A DNA stretch of 64,000 nucleotides, from NCBI GenBank assembly GCA_023411175.1, contig JAEYPB010000077.1:1-64000 (forward strand), written 5' to 3'. The position numbers were made by a program, and so were the translations under genes. Shown one piece after another: positions 50,443-58,784 of this stretch. Position 1 is the first letter of the stretch. Each line of letters starts with the position of its first letter. The notes beneath the pieces are model-generated. The model was not told the origin of the DNA. It did not search any database and worked only from the letters and a program-made list of their open reading frames with translations. The DNA comes from Bacillota bacterium (lineage in GTDB: Bacteria; Bacillota; Clostridia; Christensenellales; Aristaeellaceae).

Positions 50443-52741
50443 CCAGCTTTTCCAGGTTTCCGGTGCAAAAATCGCACAGTTCCTTTGCGAATTCCGCGCT
50501 CGTGGCCTCCGCCAGAACGCGGCATTCCTTTTTTTCGCCCGGGGCGCTGACCCAGACCCACCCCCGCTCATCCTCAAATGTCACGCCGTCCGACAGGCTG
50601 GCGCCGGGCACGTTCTCCGCGAGACGCCGCATCAGCGCGCCGCGGTCCTTCAGTTCGACGGAAAACACCCGGTCGCTGCGGAATACCCTGGGCATTGAGC
50701 GCACCACGCCGGATACCGTAAGCCCGGCCTTTTTCAGCGCGGCAAGGGTTTGAACGGCGGCGTAAACGCCGTCAAAGTACAGCCGGAGAAGGCGTTCGTC
50801 CTCTTTTAGAAGCGCGCGCATCCAGCGGGCGCGGTCGCTTGGCACGCGCTCCACCGTCGCGCCGCGCTGCGACGCGTACCCCACGACGCTCCGAGTCATG
50901 CCCGGCGGCATCGGAAGGCGTACAAAGCCCATTTCAAGGGCCGTCCAGCAGAGAAGCTGCTGGTTTTCCCCCTCGGAAAGCGCGCCGGCGTCGCCGGAAA
51001 AGCGCGCGTTTTCACCGGTTTCGTCGATCCAGACCGCCGTTTCCCCCGGCTTCGGGTCCATGAGTTCGGCCTCCCACTCCGCGCGCACCTGGCACCCGGC
51101 GCGCATCAGCGCCCGTTCCGCCGTGGTGAGCAGCGGTTCGCCGGGCGCGTAGAGCTGTACCCTGATTCCCTCAAGGTCGATGTCCTTCGTCATTGCCGCC
51201 AGGTAACTCCGCTCGCCGCCCCCCGCCAGAACCGGCGCGTACAGCCGCGCCGAGTAGGGCCGCGCATAGTCCTCACGCGCGAGTACGCCGGAAAGAGAGC
51301 GCATCTCACCGGTGGTGGGCGTGGTTCCCCCTTCGGTCATGAGCGTCAGCCGCGTCTCGGCCACGTATACGCCGCCGCCCGCGTCCATCGACCTGACCGC
51401 CTGGGATGTCTGGGGCAGCGTGGACGGCCCCAGTTCAAACACCTGTACGCCCTGGGCAATCAGCCCGGCGGAGACCGCCCGGGCCTGTGCCAGCGACATC
51501 ATCGAATTGTCGCGCCCTACGACTACGCTGCCCAGCTTCAGCGCCGCGGCAAACCCCTGCGCGAGCCGCGCGGCCTGCCCCGGCCCTTCCGGTGCGAACA
51601 GATCGTCCCCCCCTCGCGCGCCCCAAACCAGGTTCTGATCCACCTTTGCGCCGCTCGTTACCTCCTTGTGCGGCCATACCTTGACGCCGGGCATGATGAC
51701 GCAGCCGTCGCCCAGAATCGAATGGTCGCCCAGCGCGCCCTCCTCGAAAATGGAGGCTCGCTCGCCCAGCGTCGCCGCGGTCTGCACCACGCCGCCGCGC
51801 ACCTGCGCGCCTTCACCGATTTTCGCGCCGCGCCAGATGACGGAGCGCTTGACGGACGCGTGCTTCTCGACCGTGCAGCCTGCTCCAAGAACGCTGTAGG
51901 CGCCGATTCGTGCGCCCTCGCGCACGCGCACACCCTCTCCGATGAAGCAGGGGCCCTCCAAAATGGCGCTCCTGTCCACCTGCGCGCCCGGCATTCGGGT
52001 CACCGCGCCGGGCTTCACGGGCTGCTCTACGGTCACACGGCCGTCCAGAAGGTCCCAATGCGCCTTCAGGTACGCGCTGAGGTCTCCGATGTCGCACCAG
52101 TACCCGCGCATCACGTGTGCGAATACCTTTTGCCCTTTTTCCACCAGCGCCGGGAAGAGTTCGCGCCCAAAGTCGTGGGGCTTTTCGGCGGGGATAAACT
52201 GAAGCGCCTCCGGCTCCAGGATGTAAATGCCCGTATTCACCGTGTCGGAGCAGACCTCTCCCCAGCCGGGCTTTTCCAAAAACCTTTGCACGCGGCCTGC
52301 GGCGTCCGCTACGACCACGCCGTATTCCAGAGGGTTTTCAACTTTCTTCAAAACCATCGTCGCCAGCGCCCCGCAGGATTTATGAAAGGCGACCGCCTGC
52401 GTCAGATCGCAGTCGGTCAGCCCGTCGCCCGATAGAATGACGAAGGTCTCGTCGAGAAATTCCGCCGCCAGCTTGACGCTGCCGGCCGTTCCCAGCGGGT
52501 GCTCTTCGACGAAATACCTCATCTCGACGCCAAACTCGCCCCCGTCGCCGAAGAACTCGGTCACCCGCTCCGGAAGGTACTGCAGCGTCACGCCCACACT
52601 GGTAATTCCGTGTTTTTTGAGCAGCTCGAGCGCGTAGGCCATGACAGGGCGATCCATCAGCGGAACCATCGGCTTGGGACAGGCGCAGGTGAGCGGCCTC
52701 AGGCGCGAGCCTTCGCCGCCGGCCATGATGATTGCTTTCAT
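50423..52741 (-). CDS. Sugar-1-phosphate nucleotidyltransferase fused to inactive phosphomannomutase domain
   Basis: This 772-residue protein has three parts. Residues 1-235 form a nucleotidyltransferase (IIMAGGEGSRLRPLT at 4-18, CPKPMVP at 21-27, GDGLTD at 105-110). Residues 255-375 are left-handed beta-helix hexapeptide repeats. Residues 385-770 resemble phosphomannomutase (VVVGRDNSMMS at 406-416). The mutase domain lacks the catalytic TASHNP loop (AETRLT at 461-466 instead) and the metal motif DGDADR (DETGENA at 573-579 instead). The first domain probably makes an NDP-sugar such as GDP-mannose; the mutase part is likely structural or regulatory. ATG 52741 follows GGAGG at 8 bases. Confidence 0.87.
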   Translation of the reverse strand: MKAIIMAGGEGSRLRPLTCACPKPMVPLMDRPVMAYALELLKKHGITSVGVTLQYLPERVTEFFGDGGEFGVEMRYFVEEHPLGTAGSVKLAAEFLDETFVILSGDGLTDCDLTQAVAFHKSCGALATMVLKKVENPLEYGVVVADAAGRVQRFLEKPGWGEVCSDTVNTGIYILEPEALQFIPAEKPHDFGRELFPALVEKGQKVFAHVMRGYWCDIGDLSAYLKAHWDLLDGRVTVEQPVKPGAVTRMPGAQVDRSAILEGPCFIGEGVRVREGARIGAYSVLGAGCTVEKHASVKRSVIWRGAKIGEGAQVRGGVVQTAATLGERASIFEEGALGDHSILGDGCVIMPGVKVWPHKEVTSGAKVDQNLVWGARGGDDLFAPEGPGQAARLAQGFAAALKLGSVVVGRDNSMMSLAQARAVSAGLIAQGVQVFELGPSTLPQTSQAVRSMDAGGGVYVAETRLTLMTEGGTTPTTGEMRSLSGVLAREDYARPYSARLYAPVLAGGGERSYLAAMTKDIDLEGIRVQLYAPGEPLLTTAERALMRAGCQVRAEWEAELMDPKPGETAVWIDETGENARFSGDAGALSEGENQQLLCWTALEMGFVRLPMPPGMTRSVVGYASQRGATVERVPSDRARWMRALLKEDERLLRLYFDGVYAAVQTLAALKKAGLTVSGVVRSMPRVFRSDRVFSVELKDRGALMRRLAENVPGASLSDGVTFEDERGWVWVSAPGEKKECRVLAEATSAEFAKELCDFCTGNLEKLVKDTQP

Positions 52742-52821
52742 CAAAAATACCTCCGGCAGAAATGTATGCATATTCTGGCCGGAGATGACGGATTGAATGC
52801 AGTCTCGCGTAAAATGTCGCT

Positions 52822-53346
52822 TCAGGCAGTGGGCGGCAGGGCATTCCAAATCGCCTGCTTCTCGTGCCGCCATGCCAATATTGAAAGCCCCAGCGCCAGC
52901 AAGTGGATGATAAAAAACAGGTGATCCGCGCCCGGGAACCCTTTCAGGATCAGGTATACCAGGTCCATCGCCAGCTGGAGCGCAGACAGCGCCAGCGTAA
53001 TAAGAAGCGTCCGCTTCAGCCGCAGCGCGGAAGAAGTATAATCCCTCGCGGTCAGCGCGCGCCTGACAAGGAGGATGCGCGCCGCATCAAAAAGCGCGAG
53101 CGCGGCAGAAAACAAGACGGCCGCCCAAGTCAGCGCCACGTAGAGAGTGCGGGATGCCGGCGTATCAATAAGTCCCCACGCCGCCTGTGCCGCAAGCAAA
53201 GCCACCAGCACGGGCATTACCCGGTTTTGATATGTCCGCCGGCTTTCCCGCGGAAGCTCATAGCGTTTGCCAATATATACGTAGCGCTTTCGGCCGTCCG
53301 CTCCGACGGTCTCCCGGTAGTCCTTCGTCCAATCCCGCCTCAACAT
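52822..53346 (-). CDS. Four-helix membrane protein, unknown
   Basis: A 174-residue protein that I do not recognise. A charged N terminus (1-40, including DYRETVGADGRKRYVYIGKRYELP) precedes four hydrophobic segments (about 44-60, 67-88, 109-133, 139-157). The N-terminal YVYIGKRYEL strand-like segment recurs in small Clostridial membrane proteins that I cannot name. No ribosome site stands out. It lies 80 bases upstream of the nucleotidyltransferase gene on the same strand. Confidence 0.68.
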   Translation of the reverse strand: MLRRDWTKDYRETVGADGRKRYVYIGKRYELPRESRRTYQNRVMPVLVALLAAQAAWGLIDTPASRTLYVALTWAAVLFSAALALFDAARILLVRRALTARDYTSSALRLKRTLLITLALSALQLAMDLVYLILKGFPGADHLFFIIHLLALGLSILAWRHEKQAIWNALPPTA

Positions 53347-53440
53347 TCAATCCCCCGCCTCTTTAGATATGATCATATTAGCACACGTTCCGGCCCTTAC
53401 GCAACGCGTCATATTTACGTCATCTTCTTGTCAAATGCGA

Positions 53441-53469
53441 TTGACTGAATAACATGCAGGTGCTATACT
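53441..53469 (+). promoter_or_regulatory. Promoter for the peptide ABC operon
   Basis: TTGACT (53441-53446), 17-base spacer, TATACT (53464-53469), 57 bases before the start codon. Confidence 0.75.
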
Positions 53470-53526
53470 GCTGATATATTTGGGGGCATTTTCATGCTTC
53501 CCAAAATTTTCAAGGAGGGATTGAGG

Positions 53527-55965
53527 ATGGTCAAGAATTTGCGCGTATTCCTCTCTCTGCTGCTCGCCCTTATGATGCTGGGCGGCACAATGTCGGCGCT
53601 GGCGGAAGCTGCCGCCACGGAAACCCCCGCCGCTGTCGGCGCGGACATCCCGCTGGTTGTCGCTTTCGACGAGTTCAGCCAGAAGTTCAGCCCCTTTTTC
53701 GCCGACACCGTCATGGACAACGACGCCAGCGACATGGTACAGCTCCGCCTCCTGACCTATGACCGCATGGGCGAGGTGGTGAGCAACGCCATCGAAGGCG
53801 AAGCGCGCAAGCTTGGCGACAACGAATATACCTACAAAGGGCCCGCGGACGTGTCCGTTAATTTTGACGAAGCGGCCGACAAGACGGTCTACACCATCAA
53901 ACTGCGCGAGGACCTCGTGTTCTCCGACGGCACGCCGCTGACCGCGGACGACGTCATCTTCAGCTACTATGTCTACTGCGACCCGAGCTACGTCGGCTCA
54001 TCCACCGTCAACAGCTACAACATCGTCGGCCTGCAGAATTACCGGACGCAGACCAGCGAGGACGTCTACGCCAAGTATCAGGACATCGTGGCGGCCATCG
54101 TCGCGGCCGGCCCCGACCACGCCTGGGCGGAGGGTGACGCCTTCACCAAGGAGCAGCAGGAAGGGTACTGGGCGGCGCTCAAAGCCAACTGGACCGGCGT
54201 CGTCAAGTCGATCGTGGACTACTGCATGGCGAACTACCCCGACTACATCCAGGACACCGTCGGCTTTACGGCTGATGAGGTCAAGGCGGACGAGGGCCTT
54301 CAGGTCGCGTTCGGCATGGCCATGTGGGGCTTCGGCGAGGTCGCGGACGGCGTTTTGACGTCCAAGTCCGGCAAGACCTGGACGCTGGCCGAGGCCAAGC
54401 CCACCCTCGACGACTACTACGGCGAAACCTTCGCCGCCTATGCGGGCGACGCGGACGCCTTCTTCTCCACCGAAGCGCCCAACTCGGACGCCACATCGGT
54501 CTCCACCCTCACCAAGGACGCCTTCATCAAGGAATGGGGCCCGAAGGACGAGAGTTCCTCCGGCGGCTTCCCGAACATCGAGGGCATCAAGAAGGTGGAC
54601 AATTACACCGTCACCATCACGATGAACGGCTTCGAAGCGCCGGCCATCTACAATGTGATCGACATCTCCGTCGCGCCAATGCACTACTACGGCGACCCGG
54701 CGCAGTATGATTACGAGAACAACAAGTTCGGCTTCCCCTACGGCGATCTTTCCATCGTGGAAGCAAAGACCACCCAGCCCATCGGCGCGGGCCCCTACAA
54801 ATTCGTGAAATACGAAAACCGCGTAATCTATTTTGAGGCCAACGAGCTGTACTTCCGCGGCGTGCCCGCGACCAAGTACGTGCAGTTCAAGGAGAGCAAC
54901 ACGAACGAAGTCGTCGCCGCCGTCGCCACCGGCACCGTCGACATGGGCGACATGAACGGCAGCAAGGCCACCTTTGAAGAGATCCGCAGCTACAACGCCA
55001 ACAAGGAACTTGCGGGCGACAAGATCGTCACCGAGCGCGTGGACAACCTGGGATACGGCTACATCGGCCTCAACGCCGACACCGTGAACGTCGGCGGCGT
55101 GCCGGATTCCGACGCCTCCAAGGCGCTTCGCAAGGGCCTTGCCACGGTGCTGTCCGTGTATCGCGACATGGCCGTAGACAGCTACTACGGCGACGCGGCT
55201 TCCGTAATCAACTACCCCATCTCCAACACCTCCTGGGCCGCGCCGCAGCCCACCGACGAGGGCTATCAGGCCGCCTACTCGGTCGGCGCGGACGGCAACG
55301 CGATCTATACCTCAGACATGACCGCCGATGCCAAGTATGACGCCGCGCTCAAGGCCGCTACCGAGTACTTCAAGGCCGCGGGCTATACCTTCGACGAGGC
55401 CGCCGGCAAGTTCACCGCCGCCCCCGAAGGCGCCAGCCTCAGCTACGAAATCATCATCGGCGGCGACGGCGTGGGCGATCACCCGTCCTTTGCGATCCTG
55501 ACAGACGCCAAGGCGGCGCTGGAGAAGATCGGCATCGAACTCAAGATCAACGACCCCACCGACGGCAACGTGATGTGGGACATGCTGGACGCCGGCGCGC
55601 AGCAGCTGTGGTGCGCCGCTTGGCAGGCCACCATTGACCCCGACATGTACCAGACCTATCACTCCACAGGCATCGTCGGCAAAGGCGGCTCGGATTCCAA
55701 CCATTACCACATCGCCGACGCGACGCTGGACCAGCTGATGGTGGACGCTCGCAAGTCTCCGGATCAGGCCTACCGCAAGGAAGTTTACAAACAGTGCCTG
55801 GACATCATCCTCGACTGGGCGGTTGAAATCCCGGTCTATCAGCGCCAGAATTCCACCATCTACTCCCCCGAGCGCATCGATTCCGCGACCTTCACGCCGG
55901 ACGTGACCACGTTCTATATGTGGCAGAAGGAAGTATACAACATCGCGATGAACGCTGCGAAATAA
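53527..55965 (+). CDS. Extracellular solute-binding protein family 5, enlarged
   Basis: This 812-residue exported binding protein for peptides or similar solutes has a signal peptide (1-27, cleavage near ALA-EA, no lipobox). The SBP_bac_5 fold shows VVSNAIEGEARK, the typical LREDLVFSDGTPLTADDVIFSY (opening 125-147 region), and IYSPERID near the end. Usual family members have 500-600 residues. The extra length includes an insertion of about 150 residues (around 165-330) directly after the DDVIFSYY motif, rich in Ala, Asp and aromatic residues. ATG 53527 follows AAGGAGGG. It heads an operon with two permeases and two ATPases. Confidence 0.9.
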   Translation: MVKNLRVFLSLLLALMMLGGTMSALAEAAATETPAAVGADIPLVVAFDEFSQKFSPFFADTVMDNDASDMVQLRLLTYDRMGEVVSNAIEGEARKLGDNEYTYKGPADVSVNFDEAADKTVYTIKLREDLVFSDGTPLTADDVIFSYYVYCDPSYVGSSTVNSYNIVGLQNYRTQTSEDVYAKYQDIVAAIVAAGPDHAWAEGDAFTKEQQEGYWAALKANWTGVVKSIVDYCMANYPDYIQDTVGFTADEVKADEGLQVAFGMAMWGFGEVADGVLTSKSGKTWTLAEAKPTLDDYYGETFAAYAGDADAFFSTEAPNSDATSVSTLTKDAFIKEWGPKDESSSGGFPNIEGIKKVDNYTVTITMNGFEAPAIYNVIDISVAPMHYYGDPAQYDYENNKFGFPYGDLSIVEAKTTQPIGAGPYKFVKYENRVIYFEANELYFRGVPATKYVQFKESNTNEVVAAVATGTVDMGDMNGSKATFEEIRSYNANKELAGDKIVTERVDNLGYGYIGLNADTVNVGGVPDSDASKALRKGLATVLSVYRDMAVDSYYGDAASVINYPISNTSWAAPQPTDEGYQAAYSVGADGNAIYTSDMTADAKYDAALKAATEYFKAAGYTFDEAAGKFTAAPEGASLSYEIIIGGDGVGDHPSFAILTDAKAALEKIGIELKINDPTDGNVMWDMLDAGAQQLWCAAWQATIDPDMYQTYHSTGIVGKGGSDSNHYHIADATLDQLMVDARKSPDQAYRKEVYKQCLDIILDWAVEIPVYQRQNSTIYSPERIDSATFTPDVTTFYMWQKEVYNIAMNAAK

Positions 55966-55982
55966 TCCTCAAGAGAAGCGAA

Positions 55983-56020
55983 GCGCGCATTGAACCCGTG
56001 AGCGCGGGTTCAATGCGCGC
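55983..56020 (+). promoter_or_regulatory. Intercistronic stem-loop after the binding-protein gene
   Basis: A perfect 16-base-pair stem (GCGCGCATTGAACCCG) with a 6-base loop and no T-run, 17 bases after the stop. It probably stabilises the binding-protein message or allows partial readthrough to the permease genes. Confidence 0.75.
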
Positions 56021-56050
56021 ACCATTCTTGCGGATGGAGAAGTGGAACCG

Positions 56051-57037
56051 ATGCGGAAGTTCATACTGAGGAGATTGGCGCTGGGCGCGCTGATCGTGCT
56101 TTTGGGGTCTTTGGTGGTATACACTGTGATCCGCTGCCTGCCGTCCTCCTATGTGGAGACCATCGCGCGACAGCGGGCAAACCTGCCCGGCGGGCGCAGC
56201 TATACCGAATGGCTCACGCAGCTCAACCAGGTGTACGGCCTGGATCAGGGCATCCTGCGGGGCTTCGTCCACTGGCTGGGCAATGCCTTCCGGGGCGAAT
56301 TCGGCGAATCCTGGCTGTACAACCTGCCGGTTACCGTAAAATTCCTGAACGTCATCTGGTACAGCGTGGTGGTCAACATCATCACCTTTGCGCTGGAGAT
56401 CGTCATCTGCATTCCGCTGGGCATTCTGGCCGCCCGGAAGCAGTACAGCCGAACCGACTACTTCGTCACAATCTTTTCTTTGATGGGCATGTCGCTGCCC
56501 ACCTTTTTCCTCGCCACCATCCTGAAATACGTCTTTTCGATCAGGCTGGGCTGGTTTGATCTGTACGGGATCGTCGGACGCTTCTACGAACAGCTGAACA
56601 CCTGGGGCAAGATCGCAGACATGGCGCGCCACATGGTGCTGCCAGTTCTGACGCTTGCCATGCTTTCGGTGGGCGGCCTGATGCGCTACACCCGCACCAG
56701 CATGCTGGAGGTCCTCTCCTCCGATTACATACGCACCGCCCGCGCCAAGGGTCTGAGCGAGCGCGTGGTCATCAACCGGCACGCCTTCCGAAACACGCTG
56801 ATCCCGCTCATTTCCTATATGAGCTTCATGCTGCCGGATCTCTTCGCAGGCTCCATGATTACGGAGACCCTGTTTCAGATTCCGGGCATCGGCTACATCG
56901 CCTATCAGGCGATGGTGGCCGGCGACATCCCCTTTACGATGTTCTACCTGGTGTTTTTGATTCTGCTGACGCAGGTCAGCCTGATTATGGCCGACATCCT
57001 GTACGCGGTGGTCGATCCCCGCGTGCGGGTCAATTAG
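56051..57037 (+). CDS. Peptide ABC transporter permease, DppB/OppB type
   Basis: This 328-residue permease has six membrane segments. The N terminus RKFILRRLALGALIVLLGS is typical of DppB, and the EAA-like coupling loop is RTARAKGLSERVVINRHAFRN (about 235-255), which docks to the ATPases. An outer region (about 35-100) is of normal size. ATG 56051 is preferred to GTG 56042, which sits only two bases after the GGAG site. The gene ends 13 bases before the second permease. Confidence 0.93.
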   Translation: MRKFILRRLALGALIVLLGSLVVYTVIRCLPSSYVETIARQRANLPGGRSYTEWLTQLNQVYGLDQGILRGFVHWLGNAFRGEFGESWLYNLPVTVKFLNVIWYSVVVNIITFALEIVICIPLGILAARKQYSRTDYFVTIFSLMGMSLPTFFLATILKYVFSIRLGWFDLYGIVGRFYEQLNTWGKIADMARHMVLPVLTLAMLSVGGLMRYTRTSMLEVLSSDYIRTARAKGLSERVVINRHAFRNTLIPLISYMSFMLPDLFAGSMITETLFQIPGIGYIAYQAMVAGDIPFTMFYLVFLILLTQVSLIMADILYAVVDPRVRVN

Positions 57038-57050
57038 AGGAGGTGGCGAC

Positions 57051-58775
57051 ATGAGCGAGCAGGAGAAAAAAGCGCAGCTTGGCGCCGAACCCCTCAGCGA
57101 CGAGCGCCGCGTAAAGGTGCTGTCGCCGTCGATGCTGGTGATGAAGCGGTTCATCCGCAACCGCCTTGCGATCACCGGTCTCGTCATTCTGGTCCTGATG
57201 TTCTTGTTTTCATTCCTTGGCGGCGTAATCGCGCCCTACTCCCAGTCGCAGGTGTTCAAAACCTACGGCTCGATGGACAAGGACTACGCCAGCGCCACCG
57301 TCAATCAGGATCTTCGCTATACGACGAAGGCGGGCGAATCCTTCCCCGCCTCTGCCCGCGCGGCCTTCGTGCTGGCCCGGAACAAAGGACAGGCCGCCTT
57401 CTCAGACGGCGCCAACAGCTACTCCATCGTCTCCGGGGAAAACTTCCACCTGATTCGGCGGATGGAGACGCTGGCCTCCGCCATCGCCCTTAAGGGCAGG
57501 TTCAACTACGCCAAGGGCAGCGCCGGGTTGCCGGATGCGCTCCGGTCCGCCTTCGAGGACGCGGTCAGCGCCGGCGCTTCCGATTTCACGCTGGACGGCG
57601 TAAGCTACACGGTCACGCACTCCGGAAAGAGCGTGATGCTCGCCCGCGCCGCCGATGTGGCGCTGGCCTCGATGCTGGTGTTCGACGCCTACGACCAGGC
57701 GGACGAAGCGGCGGTCGGAACCGTCAATTTCCGCGCCGCGGCGCTTTCCTCGATCTCGGGAAACGTCGCATCCTTTGAGTACGCCGGGGACGCCTATGAA
57801 GTTCAAGAGGCGGACGGGTCCTATGTGATCTCAAAGGGCGGGGTGCCGTTCGCCGACGCCAGCACCATCATCGTAAACCCGCTCGATGCGGGCGCTTTTC
57901 TGCCGATATCTTTCAAGGTCCTGGTGCGCGACGCCATCGCTTCGGGCGAAAAGACCTTCTCCGTCGAGGAAAACGGCCAGTCCACCGCATACCGGCTCGA
58001 AAAGGTCAAAGATACCTACGCCATCAAGTCCAGCGCCGTCGTGCAGCTGATCGACATCTATGCGCCCCCGTCCGCTGAGCATCCGCTGGGCACCGACAAT
58101 AACGGCATGGACGTCCTGACGCGGCTGATGTACGGCGGCCGGATATCGCTGATGGTCGGCTTCGTCGTCGTTCTGATCGAGCTTTTGATCGGCGTCGTCA
58201 TCGGCGGCGTTTCCGGTTACTTCGGCGGCGTGATCGATACGCTGCTCATGCGCTTTGTCGATCTTTTCAACTGCATCCCGTATTGGCCGATGATGATCAT
58301 CGCCGGCGCGGTGATGGACTCCATGGAGATCAGCCCCTACGCGCGCATCTTCCTTCTGATGCTGATTCTCGGCATCATGAGCTGGACTAACGTGGCGCGC
58401 ATCGTGCGCGGGCAGATTTTGTCCCTTCGGGAGCAGGATTTCATGGTGGCCACTGAGGCGACCGGCATTCGCTCCTCCAGGCGCATCTTCCGGCACCTGG
58501 TGCCCAACGTCATGCCCCTTCTGATCGTCCATGCGACGATGAACCTGGGCAACATCATCATCACCGAGGCGACGCTCAGCTTCCTGGGGCTCGGCATCAA
58601 GTACCCGCTGGCTTCCTGGGGCTCGATCATCAACTCCGCCACGAACCTGCACGTGATGACCAACTACTGGTTCATCTGGATTCCGGCGGGAATCCTGATC
58701 CTTCTGACCGTTCTCGGTTTCAATTTTGTGGGCGACGGGCTGCGCGACGCCTTCGACCCCAGGATGAAAAGGTAG
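57051..58775 (+). CDS. Peptide ABC transporter permease, DppC/OppC type, with large repeat insert
   Basis: This 574-residue permease is about twice the usual length of DppC (about 300). Membrane segment 1 (about 40-62) ends in GVIAPY, and the normal sequence resumes at HPLGTDNNGMDVLTRLMYGGR (about 344-364), followed by five membrane segments and the coupling loop TEATGIRSSRRIFRHLVPN. Between them, residues 64-335 form an extracytoplasmic insert containing four similar units with key phenylalanines at 117, 179, 242 and 303, each followed by a short D/N-G-x-x-Y-x-V strand pattern. Reading frame and codon use are continuous, so this is not an assembly join. ATG 57051 follows GGAGG. Confidence 0.92.
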   Translation: MSEQEKKAQLGAEPLSDERRVKVLSPSMLVMKRFIRNRLAITGLVILVLMFLFSFLGGVIAPYSQSQVFKTYGSMDKDYASATVNQDLRYTTKAGESFPASARAAFVLARNKGQAAFSDGANSYSIVSGENFHLIRRMETLASAIALKGRFNYAKGSAGLPDALRSAFEDAVSAGASDFTLDGVSYTVTHSGKSVMLARAADVALASMLVFDAYDQADEAAVGTVNFRAAALSSISGNVASFEYAGDAYEVQEADGSYVISKGGVPFADASTIIVNPLDAGAFLPISFKVLVRDAIASGEKTFSVEENGQSTAYRLEKVKDTYAIKSSAVVQLIDIYAPPSAEHPLGTDNNGMDVLTRLMYGGRISLMVGFVVVLIELLIGVVIGGVSGYFGGVIDTLLMRFVDLFNCIPYWPMMIIAGAVMDSMEISPYARIFLLMLILGIMSWTNVARIVRGQILSLREQDFMVATEATGIRSSRRIFRHLVPNVMPLLIVHATMNLGNIIITEATLSFLGLGIKYPLASWGSIINSATNLHVMTNYWFIWIPAGILILLTVLGFNFVGDGLRDAFDPRMKR

Positions 58776-58784
58776 GCGATCTAA

